Shown: positions 16,876 to 26,185 of the stretch, one piece after another
How positions within the stretch are numbered: position 1 is the first letter of the stretch
Layout of the letters: each line of letters begins with the position of its first letter
Source of the DNA: Sphingobacterium sp.
GTDB lineage: Bacteria; Bacteroidota; Bacteroidia; Sphingobacteriales; Sphingobacteriaceae
Assembly (NCBI GenBank): GCA_031277685.1
Contig: JAITLV010000280.1
Span: 186,001-250,000 of the forward strand
Direction: 5' to 3'
Length of the DNA: 64,000 bases
Program-made: the position numbers and the translations under genes
Notes under the pieces: model-generated
Told to the model about the DNA's origin: nothing
What the model saw: the letters and a program-made list of their open reading frames with translations, nothing else
Databases searched by the model: none

Positions 16876-19008
16876 CTATTTTCCAATTTTCTGAAGTTGG
16901 TAACTGAGCTGCAGTGTCAGACTTCTACCGTAGCCTGTGTAAATCGTCCGGAGATCCCCGGTATAATGATCCAGCCCGTCACTGGCTTTAAAGTTGACCG
17001 ATTTTGAATCAAACAGGTTTCTGAGACCGAGTGTAATACCCAGCCGTTGATTTAGGAACGATGTACCCAGGTTGATATCGGCAAAATGGTAAGCCGGAGC
17101 GCGGTTATGAATCCGGTCTACTTGTGTGCTCCCATAAGCCCGTTCAAAAGAATAGACGGACTGCCCACCGATATAGCGGTAATTGAACTGTAGCCAATAC
17201 GTTGTGCCAAAGCTGTAGCGTCCGGAAGCACCTAATTCCGAATGGAAAAGATAGCGATCGTATTGTTCACTGTCTGCGAAGTCATTGCCCCTTAATCCCA
17301 GCAAGCTATAGGCTAGCTGCAGCCGCCAGCAATCGGTATTTGCCTGGATTTCTGCACTATTTAACCAGGATCGGTGCTTTTGCTGGTTGGCGTAGTGGTA
17401 GCGTTCCTGCTGTGCATCGGTTTGTGGAGCTACAACAATGATAATACGGTCTTTAAGTTGCCGATAGGTGGAGCTCAAGCGTGTCTGCAGATGCATACTA
17501 TTGAGCGGAATCACATACTGCCAATCGGCCTGCAAGATTATGCCATGTTCTGGATGCAATGCTGTGCTGCCCTCCAGGAGATTAAACTCGCTATCGAGAT
17601 AGGTGAAGAGTTCGCGCTGGTTTGGGAATCGGTTGACCTGCTCGGCGTTGAAGCCAAAATGATGTCTGCCGCTACGGTAACCAAGGCTGAGAGCGGGAAG
17701 TGGATCGAGGTATGAAATGCTCCGTTGGTAAGCCAGACGGATACCGGGCTGTAGGATAAATGTGGAAAAGGGGTTCCAGTTCAGATAGCTGAACCCGCTG
17801 AACTGCAGAATCTCTCGGTCTATTTTTTTGTTGGTGTAGGTGCCCGGTTCGGCAGCTGTGAATGCTTTTTCCAGCGCGGCTTCATAACCTAGTGACCACT
17901 GTAGTTTTTTGTCGAAAACCGGTTTGTCCAGGGTTCCTTTACTGTACAAGGTCTGCGTGCCGTAGAGTTTGGTGCTAGGGGAATCACGTAAGCTGACATT
18001 GTCGGCCGTACGTACCCACAGGTTACGTTTGTGCGTGTTTGCATCTTGATAGGATAGGGCTATATTTAAAGTGGCATCCCGCCAGACTTGCCCCTGGAAC
18101 TGCAGGCTGTGTATTTGCCGGCGGTAGCGGTTCTCGTTGTCTGTCGTCGTATAAAAGTCGAGAAAATCACCGTCCCGGTATTCTTTTGTATTGATATGGC
18201 CGAATGCTTTGACCTCCATGTCAGTGATACTGTATTGGTAAAGTACTGCGATCTTATGATGCTGGTAGCCGATAAAAGCATCACCATTGTACGTTGTGGC
18301 AGGTGACCAGGCATATCCGCGGCTGTTGGTGTAGTCCGGCTGCTTTAAGTTGCCGGAATAATCGGCCCACACACCTTTAAAGGCATCGCGTTGCAGGTCG
18401 ACCCCAAGGAAAAGACCATTTGTACTGTAATGTTGGATGCCGAGCTGTTGTACATGCCGTCCTTTGGCCCCAGCATTCGTTTTTAGGTTATATTCACCAT
18501 CGACAGCCTCCTCGTAAACACGGCCATATATCGATGTGCCTTTAAGCGTAGCAGGTAGATCTGCCATTGTGACGACATTGACAATCATTGCCAATGTACC
18601 ACTGCCATATTCGGTACCTAGCGGTGCATATGATAGTTCAACCCGTTCCACACGCTGCAGCGGGATAGTAGAAATGTCCACATGCCCACTAAACATATCG
18701 CTGCCAGACACGGGTATACCATTGCGCAATATTTTTGTATAGCGGCTGTTGAGATCGCTCGCACGCATACGCGCACCACCGATTTCAGGAGCCAGTTCTA
18801 CCTCCACATTCAGTTCAAAACGCAGTGCTTCGGCAAGGTTGTTGGCGCCCATACCACGGAGGGATTCCCCATCGATAATTCGGAAGGGCAAAATGGCGCT
18901 ACGTAGGCTGATGTCTGGTGCAGCTTGTGAAAAACATTGCTGTGTATACAGTAGCTGACCTGTAAGCAGGAGCAATATGCTGAACGATTGTAAACTTCTA
19001 TGTTGCAT
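16876..19008 (-). CDS. TonB-dependent receptor, haem/haemoprotein type, without STN domain
   Basis: A 710-residue outer-membrane receptor. The start is placed at the ATG at 19008, followed by a signal peptide (SFSILLLLTGQLLYTQQCFSQ); the longer frame to 19065 adds 19 charged residues with no role. The plug domain covers about residues 35-150 (RYTKILRNGIPVSG, VERVELSYAPLGTEYGSG), followed by a barrel ending in a short final strand. It has no STN or carboxypeptidase-like domain. Similarity to the larger receptor at 22257 is clear in matching motifs (LNSRYTKIL versus LNSQYTKIL; RHVQQL versus RHIQRL), so the two look like old duplicates. It lies downstream of the HmuY gene, like HmuR in Porphyromonas, and probably imports haem delivered by HmuY. 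Confidence 0.87.
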   Translation of the reverse strand: MQHRSLQSFSILLLLTGQLLYTQQCFSQAAPDISLRSAILPFRIIDGESLRGMGANNLAEALRFELNVEVELAPEIGGARMRASDLNSRYTKILRNGIPVSGSDMFSGHVDISTIPLQRVERVELSYAPLGTEYGSGTLAMIVNVVTMADLPATLKGTSIYGRVYEEAVDGEYNLKTNAGAKGRHVQQLGIQHYSTNGLFLGVDLQRDAFKGVWADYSGNLKQPDYTNSRGYAWSPATTYNGDAFIGYQHHKIAVLYQYSITDMEVKAFGHINTKEYRDGDFLDFYTTTDNENRYRRQIHSLQFQGQVWRDATLNIALSYQDANTHKRNLWVRTADNVSLRDSPSTKLYGTQTLYSKGTLDKPVFDKKLQWSLGYEAALEKAFTAAEPGTYTNKKIDREILQFSGFSYLNWNPFSTFILQPGIRLAYQRSISYLDPLPALSLGYRSGRHHFGFNAEQVNRFPNQRELFTYLDSEFNLLEGSTALHPEHGIILQADWQYVIPLNSMHLQTRLSSTYRQLKDRIIIVVAPQTDAQQERYHYANQQKHRSWLNSAEIQANTDCWRLQLAYSLLGLRGNDFADSEQYDRYLFHSELGASGRYSFGTTYWLQFNYRYIGGQSVYSFERAYGSTQVDRIHNRAPAYHFADINLGTSFLNQRLGITLGLRNLFDSKSVNFKASDGLDHYTGDLRTIYTGYGRSLTLQLSYQLQKIGK

Positions 19009-19097
19009 GATATTCTTCTTGTTTTGCTTACTTTCCGTCTTCGGGGGCAATAGCTTTGCTACCACAAAAGTTGTGGGCTGACGAATCAGGTCATGTT

Positions 19098-19137
19098 AAA
19101 TCCAGACTAAGCGGTGGTACCGCTATAGCCTGGATTT
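19098..19137 (-). other. Structured intercistronic element between HmuY and receptor genes
   Basis: An outer stem aaatccag/ctggattt (19098-19105 with 19130-19137) encloses an inner stem gcggt/accgc (19111-19115 with 19119-19123). It lies in the 150-base gap between the HmuY stop and the receptor start. It could be an mRNA processing or stability hairpin; the minus-strand reading has no T tract after it, so it does not look like a terminator for this operon. Confidence 0.45.
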
Positions 19138-19158
19138 TTAACGCCCGATTTCAATGCG

Positions 19159-20472
19159 CTATGGTGTGGTTGCTATTTTGGCGTATTTAATTTGTATACC
19201 ATTATTTACCGCGGAGCTGTTTCCTGTTGTGCTCAATGGCAAGAAGCGTAATTTGTATACATCACCATTCTGTAATTTGATTACATAGAAGCGATCGACA
19301 AATACCCTGTAGTTGCCCATATCGAGGTAGCGATAGTATTGACCGATTTCCTCCTGGCTGTTACCACTGAACTTGCTATCGTCAATGTTTGCAGCTACAA
19401 AACTGTCAAATTGTGTGCTGATGTCTTTGGCTGTGGAAAGTGCGGGATCATTTTGCCAATTGTAGTTTGGATCAAAAGGTCCTGTGGCTCCAGCGCTATC
19501 CGCACTGGTCGTTGTCTGTATCCGATAAACTTTTACGGCTGGATTGTTGTTGAGCACGACACCTTTCACTGTAAATGGATAAGCGCCACCACCTGCGGCA
19601 GGATTGATATAACGTTTCAATACGACGGCACTCAAGCCGAGGTTCCATGTGCTAAGTGCTGGTTGAATGGCATCTGTAAGCGTAGTGGTCGCATTGCTAT
19701 TGAAAATCAGGAAACGAGACTGATAGCTTGTGTTTTTGTCGATGCTGACGGAAGTAACTGTACTTCCGCTGGGCCAGTTCCAGTTTGTTCCAGACTGTGA
19801 GATCGGTCTGTAAGAGACTGCATAAGCGGACCCTGTCCAACTAACGGATACAATCACGAAATTCGTCATTGTAGGATCATCTGGATGTACCTGAACGGCA
19901 TCTGCTGTACGGATCAGATAAGAACGGGCAGTATTGTTTGGTGTACCGATGACGAACTGTCCTTCACGGTGGAAATCAAAGGTGCTGAGATCACCCATGC
20001 CGAAGGTGCCACCGTTGAAGAAATTGTTGACCGCATTGTTGAGCTCATTTGGCGCACCAATTGGTAGTGGATTGCTCAGAGTGGTGATACTGTTAATTAG
20101 TTTTGCCTGCGTATTGACTGTATAATTCAGGTATGCAAGTAGGTTGCTGGCGGTACCATTGACCGGAAATGTTCCATTCTGAGAATAAAAACCCAGATGC
20201 CATGCGGAGCGCGGTGTAGCCCGGCCCTTGGCCGATGTACTAACTTTGGTAAAATCAAACCAAGCCTGATGCGTATCAAAGCTGACTGTTGCGCCATCAG
20301 TAGCGGTCAATGTACTGGCATTGATTGCTTTGGTGGTCGGTGTTTCCGTTACTGGCGTGTAGGCCAGACCATTGATGTTCAATCCGTCTAGACCATTGGG
20401 CTGGTCTTTTTGGCAGGATGTAGCCACCATAAGTGTTACTGCTGCTATTCCTAAAATTTGTTTTGCATTCAT
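19159..20472 (-). CDS. hmuY: HmuY-family haem-binding lipoprotein
   Basis: A 437-residue surface or periplasmic lipoprotein (signal MNAKQILGIAAVTLMVATSC, C20). The C-terminal two thirds have the HmuY features: DTHQAWFDFTKVST with the following AWHLGFYS segment, and the final strand part (VFVDRFYVIKLQNGDVYKLRFLPL). HmuY proteins capture haem from host or environmental haemoproteins and pass it to the HmuR receptor. The protein is about twice the length of Porphyromonas HmuY, which implies extra inserted regions. Neighbours fit: TonB receptor downstream, LRR-like lipoprotein 59 bases upstream. The haem ligands cannot be assigned by reading. Confidence 0.85.
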   Translation of the reverse strand: MNAKQILGIAAVTLMVATSCQKDQPNGLDGLNINGLAYTPVTETPTTKAINASTLTATDGATVSFDTHQAWFDFTKVSTSAKGRATPRSAWHLGFYSQNGTFPVNGTASNLLAYLNYTVNTQAKLINSITTLSNPLPIGAPNELNNAVNNFFNGGTFGMGDLSTFDFHREGQFVIGTPNNTARSYLIRTADAVQVHPDDPTMTNFVIVSVSWTGSAYAVSYRPISQSGTNWNWPSGSTVTSVSIDKNTSYQSRFLIFNSNATTTLTDAIQPALSTWNLGLSAVVLKRYINPAAGGGAYPFTVKGVVLNNNPAVKVYRIQTTTSADSAGATGPFDPNYNWQNDPALSTAKDISTQFDSFVAANIDDSKFSGNSQEEIGQYYRYLDMGNYRVFVDRFYVIKLQNGDVYKLRFLPLSTTGNSSAVNNGIQIKYAKIATTP

Positions 20473-20531
20473 TTTGAATTGTTTAAACTTGAATTAATAA
20501 AATGTGAGGTATAAGAGAAAACGGGCTTTTT

Positions 20532-22199
20532 TTAATTTTTATATTCAATTTTTACGCTTTCAGCCTCCGTGCTGTACATGGCATCTATAAGTTTGAAAGT
20601 GCTCTTTACTGCTGTATTGACAATCACTTTATCGAGCACAACGGTGCTGTTGTCTGACAGGTCGCGGAGTTCACATGTCAGTTGCTGGAGATTTTTAAAC
20701 TTGCTCAGGTCAATGGTTTTACCCGGATAGGGCCATACGCTATCGAGTGTCAAGGTTCGTAGCGACTCAAAATGGGCGGCGGAGCTTAATATCCTGCTGA
20801 CATCTGCGTAGGCCCATATACCCAGCTTACCCAGGTTTGAGAAGTCTGTGGAACTGAATGCGAGTTCGTTTACTTTCAGAAGGTTGACCCAGGATAGGCT
20901 GGGCTTTTGCGGAAATCCCACCCCTAGGAATCGAACACTTATGTCATAGTCCCCTTTGCTGGTAGCATCTTTGCTAAAGGGTACGTTTTCAAGTGCGAGT
21001 TCCCCAATATCCACGTTGCTGAATGCCATTTTTGGTAGGTCTATGTCCTTTAGAGTGGCCTTTTTTATCGTTACAGTATTACCACCTGCGGATAAGGCTA
21101 GGATGGAATTTTCCTGCGTATTGTTACTTGCTGTAAAACCAGATAGACGTACCTCATCCACTTCAAAGTGAGCACTGGGAGTTCCAAAAGTGAAATTTCC
21201 ATACGTTATTCCATTTCCTTCAACGACCAGGCGTTTGATCTTATGGAAAGCTCCACCGGCACTGTTTACCATCGGAAGGACTAGTTTATTGAGGTGCTGT
21301 TTGTTGGGTAATAAGAAAGTGGTCAATTTGTTTGTCACCATATTGGGCAGTTCGAGGCTCTCCAGTAAAGGAAGCTTATCGGTGAAATCGATCACTTCAC
21401 CAAAAGGGGAAGTTCCGCGATTTAAGGCGTTGGAGAGTTTGAGATGTTTCAAATTTTTGAGTGCATCGATCTTGAGTTCCCAATTTGCTGCGGTTGTACT
21501 CAGGTCAAGATTGAGGGTCTCTAAATTACTCAGGTAGTTAAAATCCCATTCGGTTTCTATACTCGCTGAAGTAAAGAGATATTTGAGCCCCCGAAAGCGG
21601 CGTAATACCTGTTTAAGTATGCCTTGTTCTTTGGCCCATGAAGATCCGAAGTGCATCACCAGGCTATCCACCTTTTCAATATCGGAACGGAGATAGCGGT
21701 TGGGTTTACCTTCCACAGGTCGTATATTATTATTGTCGGCAAGAAAAGATGCCAGATTTCCATCTTCCAGTACAACAGGTAAGAATTCGACTTCTTCCGT
21801 ATTGTAGTTGGCTAGTGTGGTTTCCAGTTCGGTCTGCAATTTGGCCTTGCGCGGTAGCTTGTCCGTGACCCGTTTGATCTGCTCGCTGAGCTTCGTGTAC
21901 TGTTCCTGAAAATTCACATCTGGATCAATGCGCAACTGGTTGAAGGCGGGGATGAAGTCTTTGAATATCTTTACACCCGCGATCATTTCTATGTAAATGG
22001 GTTTCAGGTTATTGTCTGTGACGTTTGCCAGCAAACGCTCCAGCGTGGCGATATCCTCGTCCTTGATAGTAGCCTGTTCGGAAATCTCCAGGATACGCTG
22101 TTCGGTCAATACATTATAGTCTATACCGGGGTCTTTATCCTTTTTGCAACCAAAAAGCAGCACGGTGAAAAGCAGTGATAAAATAATTTGTGTTTTCAT
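20532..22199 (-). CDS. Leucine-rich-repeat-like lipoprotein inside the haem island
   Basis: A 555-residue lipoprotein (signal MKTQIILSLLFTVLLFGC, C18). An N-terminal helical, charged part (about 20-170) with motifs such as RILEISEQATIKDEDIATLERLL is followed by a region of irregular leucine-rich repeats (YLSNLETLNLDLSTT, LKNLKHLKLSNALN, LPLLESLELPNMV, FKNLQQLTCELRDLS). Such repeats build curved binding surfaces. It is flanked by the signalling TonB receptor (57 bases upstream) and HmuY, so a haemoprotein- or haem-carrier-binding role on the cell surface is plausible, but no family assignment was made. It could also be a structural partner of the receptor, like a SusD-type lid. Confidence 0.75.
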   Translation of the reverse strand: MKTQIILSLLFTVLLFGCKKDKDPGIDYNVLTEQRILEISEQATIKDEDIATLERLLANVTDNNLKPIYIEMIAGVKIFKDFIPAFNQLRIDPDVNFQEQYTKLSEQIKRVTDKLPRKAKLQTELETTLANYNTEEVEFLPVVLEDGNLASFLADNNNIRPVEGKPNRYLRSDIEKVDSLVMHFGSSWAKEQGILKQVLRRFRGLKYLFTSASIETEWDFNYLSNLETLNLDLSTTAANWELKIDALKNLKHLKLSNALNRGTSPFGEVIDFTDKLPLLESLELPNMVTNKLTTFLLPNKQHLNKLVLPMVNSAGGAFHKIKRLVVEGNGITYGNFTFGTPSAHFEVDEVRLSGFTASNNTQENSILALSAGGNTVTIKKATLKDIDLPKMAFSNVDIGELALENVPFSKDATSKGDYDISVRFLGVGFPQKPSLSWVNLLKVNELAFSSTDFSNLGKLGIWAYADVSRILSSAAHFESLRTLTLDSVWPYPGKTIDLSKFKNLQQLTCELRDLSDNSTVVLDKVIVNTAVKSTFKLIDAMYSTEAESVKIEYKN

Positions 22200-22256
22200 T
22201 TTTTACACTTATTTATTGATTTGATGATGATTGTGTTTTGGTTTGTGTCGTCGTTG

Positions 22257-24851
22257 CTATATCCGATAGGTCATTTTAAAAAAATAGGTGCGACCATAGA
22301 ATAACCGGATGGCATTGAGCGTCCGGTCAACAATATGGGCTGGTGGATTGACCATGACATAGCTGATATCAGTGACGCTGAAGAGATTGCGTATACCTGT
22401 CCGGATCTCGAGTTTGCGGTTGAAAAAGCTTTTGGCAACGTTGACATCCATGTTGTGGTAGGGATCTGTCTGGGCGAGGATCTTGTAAAATTCGGTCACC
22501 TTTTCGCCCGGTGCCCCAGGTTCATTGACCGGTAGGAATACGTATTGAGGTTGTTTACCTACAAAACGGTAGAAAAGTGCCGCCCGGATTCCGTAAGGGA
22601 AAATATAGGTCGCCTGTGCATTCGCTTGGGAATTGAATAGGAATTTTGAATATTGATTTTCTGAAGCGTTATCGTTTCCACGATAGCCTACGATAGAGCC
22701 TGCCAGGGAGAAATGGAATTTCTCGGATACCAGTTTCGCATCCACTTGATTGGCCAGTCCATAATATCTGTTTTCGTTGGTATAGGTGTTGAGTCCGGTC
22801 ATGACCCCTTCACGCTCACTGGGGTATACGATGTTGACGATGCGGTCTTTGATGTTCTGGAACATGGTACTCACACTTGTTTGCAAATATACACCGCTTC
22901 TAACTTCCCGTTTATGTCCCCATTGAAGCTCGGCGGTCTGCCCGTATTCCGGCCGCAGGTCTGGATTGCCACGGTATTCATGGATCGCATCAACATAGGA
23001 CATATACATTTCCTGAAAGTTTGGGAAACGTGTTGAGGTCCCCAGGATCAGACGAAAATCATTTTCAGCATCGAGTTTATACCGTGTGGTGAGCGATTCA
23101 TTGGTTCGTACATTTTGACCGCTGCTGAAGTTGGCGCGAAAGCCAGGACGAAGGAGGATACGTGGTGTTACCTGCCACTCAGCGGAAGCCCAGGCCCCGC
23201 CATTGGTCAGTGTATGCACCTGCGGATCCATCAAGGCTACGTCATTGAACGTAAAGGTATAGCCTTGATTTGCCGTAGTTTCATCGACTTCATAGCCGAC
23301 ATTTACATCCAGCTTATTCGCTAAGACAGGTTTGAGAAATGTTCCGCGAGAATAAAATCCTTTGGATTGGAAGTGTTCCATCCAATCGTTGGGTTGCAGT
23401 CCAGTATGTTCAGGGAGTCCGTTTGCAGGTGCAATTTCCGAATTATCGAAAACATTGATTCCCCGACGTTTGTGCTGCAGTCCATTACGCTGGAAGGAGC
23501 CATCTATGGAGAAATAACCGTTTTTCCATACCTCACCGCGGGCACTGAAATGGTGGTTGTGCCGTAAGTTGCGGTAGTAATTATTGATGGAAAGGTTGAC
23601 TTCCATATTTTCGTCCTTGAGATGGAATCCTTCAATCCAGCGTTCATGGCGTGTCAGGTTGGACTGGAAATAGTTTGCTTTGTACAGCAGTGAAAGTTTG
23701 GGGGTATTATAGGAAATATAGGCATTGCCATTATAAGATACCTTTGGTGACCAATCGTAGCCACGGTTTTTGTAGGGATTGGTCCAGGTCAATTCCTGTT
23801 TAAAAACTCCTGCACCATCGTACTGCCCCCAAAAACCCCTGAAATCATCCCGAGATAAGGCACCACCGATGGATAATTTATCGTTCAGATTATGACTGGC
23901 ATTCAGACGCTGTATATGCCGTCCTTTGGCAGCATCGTTGAATTTTAGGTTGTATTCTTTTCCTACTGTTTCTTCCTGTATATCGACGGATAGATCGGTT
24001 TTTTTGCCGGCACGGCGTTTGGTAATAATGTTGATGACACCAGCGATGGCATTGGCACCATATTCCACACCCATGGCACCTTTGACAATCTCTACCCGTT
24101 CCACATCGTCCAGACTGATGGTCGACAGATCTACATCGCTACCCATATTTTCGTCACCGGCAATGGGGATATTGTCCATTAGTATTTTGGTATACTGGCT
24201 ATTGAGTCCTAGTACACGGATTTTTGAGCGACCGGTACCGGATTGGTTTTCGATGTCAATATTGATCTGCTGTTTGAGTAATTCGCCTACATTAGTGACC
24301 GACATATTTTCGATTGTTCGTTTGTCGATTACCTCTACATGATAAACAGATTTGTTGACCGACTGTGGTTTGTACTGCCCTGTGACAACCACCGTCTCGA
24401 GTTCAAAATTACCAGCGAGCTTTGTGCTATCTGCATGTTGGACCAGCCGTGATGGCTTGGTTAGGGGTTTAGTTCTAGCGCTTCGAGCCCGGATATGTAT
24501 TGTATGGCCTTCTACAAGCAGTTGTTCCTGATCAACAGCAAGCAGGTCACGAAGTATTGTTAGGAGGGGAGTATTGGTATAAGCGAGGTGTACCGATGGC
24601 TTGTCTTTGAGGATGTTATTGCTGAAGGCAAAAGAACAGCCGGCACTTTTTTCCAGTCCTTTTAATGCTTCCTGAAGAGTCACTTTACCCGTGCTGATGC
24701 TGATCCGCTTTTGAAGTAGCGGTGCTTGCGCATGGGTAGACTTGGATATGCAGCATAGCAGTAGTAAGAGCAGAAAAGTCCCAACCTGTTTTTTAAAGCA
24801 CAGGTATAGCCGATACCATGTAGATTTACTACATTTGTAAAAATGATTCAT
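22257..24851 (-). CDS. Signal-transducing TonB-dependent receptor with STN domain (haem island)
   Basis: An 864-residue outer-membrane receptor. An unusually long N-terminus holds the signal sequence (hydrophobic core about 23-36, cleavage near THAQA). An STN secretin/TonB short N-terminal domain follows (about 48-118: ISISTGKVTLQEALKGLEKSAGCSFAF), then a linker, the TonB box region ETVVVTGQY (about 152-160), a plug (GTGRSKIRVLGLNSQYTKILMDNIPIAGD; VERVEIVKGAMGVEYGANAIAGVINIITKR), and a barrel ending FFKMTYRI. The STN domain should contact the FecR product of the gene 76 bases upstream, so ligand binding would activate the ECF factor of this island. The ligand is probably haem or a haemoprotein, judged from the neighbours. 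Confidence 0.9.
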   Translation of the reverse strand: MNHFYKCSKSTWYRLYLCFKKQVGTFLLLLLLCCISKSTHAQAPLLQKRISISTGKVTLQEALKGLEKSAGCSFAFSNNILKDKPSVHLAYTNTPLLTILRDLLAVDQEQLLVEGHTIHIRARSARTKPLTKPSRLVQHADSTKLAGNFELETVVVTGQYKPQSVNKSVYHVEVIDKRTIENMSVTNVGELLKQQINIDIENQSGTGRSKIRVLGLNSQYTKILMDNIPIAGDENMGSDVDLSTISLDDVERVEIVKGAMGVEYGANAIAGVINIITKRRAGKKTDLSVDIQEETVGKEYNLKFNDAAKGRHIQRLNASHNLNDKLSIGGALSRDDFRGFWGQYDGAGVFKQELTWTNPYKNRGYDWSPKVSYNGNAYISYNTPKLSLLYKANYFQSNLTRHERWIEGFHLKDENMEVNLSINNYYRNLRHNHHFSARGEVWKNGYFSIDGSFQRNGLQHKRRGINVFDNSEIAPANGLPEHTGLQPNDWMEHFQSKGFYSRGTFLKPVLANKLDVNVGYEVDETTANQGYTFTFNDVALMDPQVHTLTNGGAWASAEWQVTPRILLRPGFRANFSSGQNVRTNESLTTRYKLDAENDFRLILGTSTRFPNFQEMYMSYVDAIHEYRGNPDLRPEYGQTAELQWGHKREVRSGVYLQTSVSTMFQNIKDRIVNIVYPSEREGVMTGLNTYTNENRYYGLANQVDAKLVSEKFHFSLAGSIVGYRGNDNASENQYSKFLFNSQANAQATYIFPYGIRAALFYRFVGKQPQYVFLPVNEPGAPGEKVTEFYKILAQTDPYHNMDVNVAKSFFNRKLEIRTGIRNLFSVTDISYVMVNPPAHIVDRTLNAIRLFYGRTYFFKMTYRI

Positions 24852-24927
24852 ATATAGTCAACTGTATTTATTTCATTTTGCCACGGTACTTTTGTTTGGC
24901 GACGGGGAACCGTGGTTTTTATGTTAT

Positions 24928-25905
24928 TTAGTAGATATTAATTGTTTTATTTTCATCATCTATTTTATATTGAAAATCTAGTACAAAAGCCATGCGCTGT
25001 AAGAGCTCTCTCAGTTTTGGTGATTCGTACTGAGCATTATACCGCTGACTAAGGAGTTGTTTTTTAGACACGTTAATGTTATAACCATACCAGCGTGTTA
25101 TTTTTTTGAATGCCTCATCCAGGGGATCCTGATCAAATATCAGTTTATTTTCTCTCCATTGTCCGATAAAAGAGATGGATGCATAACCCTCCACAAAAGA
25201 GGCGCTTACATTGTCGTAGATAGCGAACTGTCCGGCTTGGAGTTTGACTATACCTTGGTGATTGGAGCTATGCATAAAATGTACCGTTCCTTTTGATACG
25301 GCGACTTCCACCCGTGGACTATTGGGCTCAGCCCGCACATTAAATGCTGTGCCAACGACTTTTACCTGTGTATCATACGCCGTGCGGATAATAAAAGGAT
25401 ATTTCTCGCTTGCCGTCACCTCAAAGTAAGCTTCGCCGACAAGTTTAACCTCCCGGGAGTTCCCTAAAAAAGCTTTTGGATAATGTAGCGTCGCTCCGGC
25501 ATTGAGGTATACTTTCGTTCCATCATTGAGGGTAAGTATTCTCTTTTTTCCATAAGGCACATTAGACTGTAGCATGGTTGTTTCCTGCTGTGGTAGCCTT
25601 GCCGCATATCTGACTCCTACGGTCGTTAAGCCAATCAAGGCAATTGCTGCGGCTACAGCGGGGAGCCAACGCCAAACTGTTCTACGGGAACGTACCAGGG
25701 CTGGAATATCTTTTTGTGGAATGTTTTCTTTCAGGAATTCCCACATCTCTGTGCGCGATCTGGCAAGCTGGAAAGACGAAATTTCGGGCACTTGCTCCGC
25801 TGGGAAAATAGTGTCTTCCTCGAGCCAAGCATCGACCGCTGCATGTTCATCTGCTGTACATTCGCCCAGATGGTATCGCTTTAGGAGTTCCGGTGTAACA
25901 TTCAT
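24928..25905 (-). CDS. FecR-family anti-sigma factor of the haem island
   Basis: A 325-residue anti-sigma regulator. The N-terminal cytoplasmic part has the FecR-type start (LLKRYHLGECTADEHAAVDAWLEED), a single membrane segment is at about 79-98, the FecR domain follows (TLNDGTKVYLNAGATLHYP, GEAYFEVTASEKYPFII), and the DUF4974-type end is present (QDPLDEAFKKITRWYGYNINV). It lies directly upstream, in reading direction, of the STN-containing receptor, which is the standard arrangement for cell-surface signalling. The cognate sigma factor is separated from it by an S41 protease gene and 280 bases of spacer. Confidence 0.9.
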   Translation of the reverse strand: MNVTPELLKRYHLGECTADEHAAVDAWLEEDTIFPAEQVPEISSFQLARSRTEMWEFLKENIPQKDIPALVRSRRTVWRWLPAVAAAIALIGLTTVGVRYAARLPQQETTMLQSNVPYGKKRILTLNDGTKVYLNAGATLHYPKAFLGNSREVKLVGEAYFEVTASEKYPFIIRTAYDTQVKVVGTAFNVRAEPNSPRVEVAVSKGTVHFMHSSNHQGIVKLQAGQFAIYDNVSASFVEGYASISFIGQWRENKLIFDQDPLDEAFKKITRWYGYNINVSKKQLLSQRYNAQYESPKLRELLQRMAFVLDFQYKIDDENKTINIY

Positions 25906-26185
25906 TATGTGCTATATTTCTTGTCTTACCCTATAACTCGTTCAATGGACAGGATACCCTTAGTCTATTTTTCTAATAAAATTTAATGTACTGATAGTCA
26001 GTTGTATATTTTTTTTAAAAAATAAGTTTTATGAATGAATTTTAGCTGATCTATATTGGGCTAGTATTTCAATAGGTCTTAAAACCGCGGTTAAAGTGCA
26101 GCAATCGAGCAGCGGGCATCTATTGATTGGATCACTGATCATCGTTGATAAATTTCAGTCTCCTAAAGGTGAAATAGCATAATGA
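25906..26185. other. A+T-rich spacer between the S41 protease and FecR genes
   Basis: No gene is supported. The spacer is rich in A and T, with a run of poly-T/poly-A (about 26008-26028) and a 10-bp palindrome aaccgcggtt at 26083-26092. Its length suggests that FecR and the receptor have their own promoter, possibly the one used by the ECF factor of this island; the promoter could not be fixed. Confidence 0.4.

Noticed and set aside
19339..19800. A 153-residue plus-strand frame opposite the HmuY gene
   Set aside because: It is antisense to a recognised HmuY lipoprotein; cysteine-rich random appearance.
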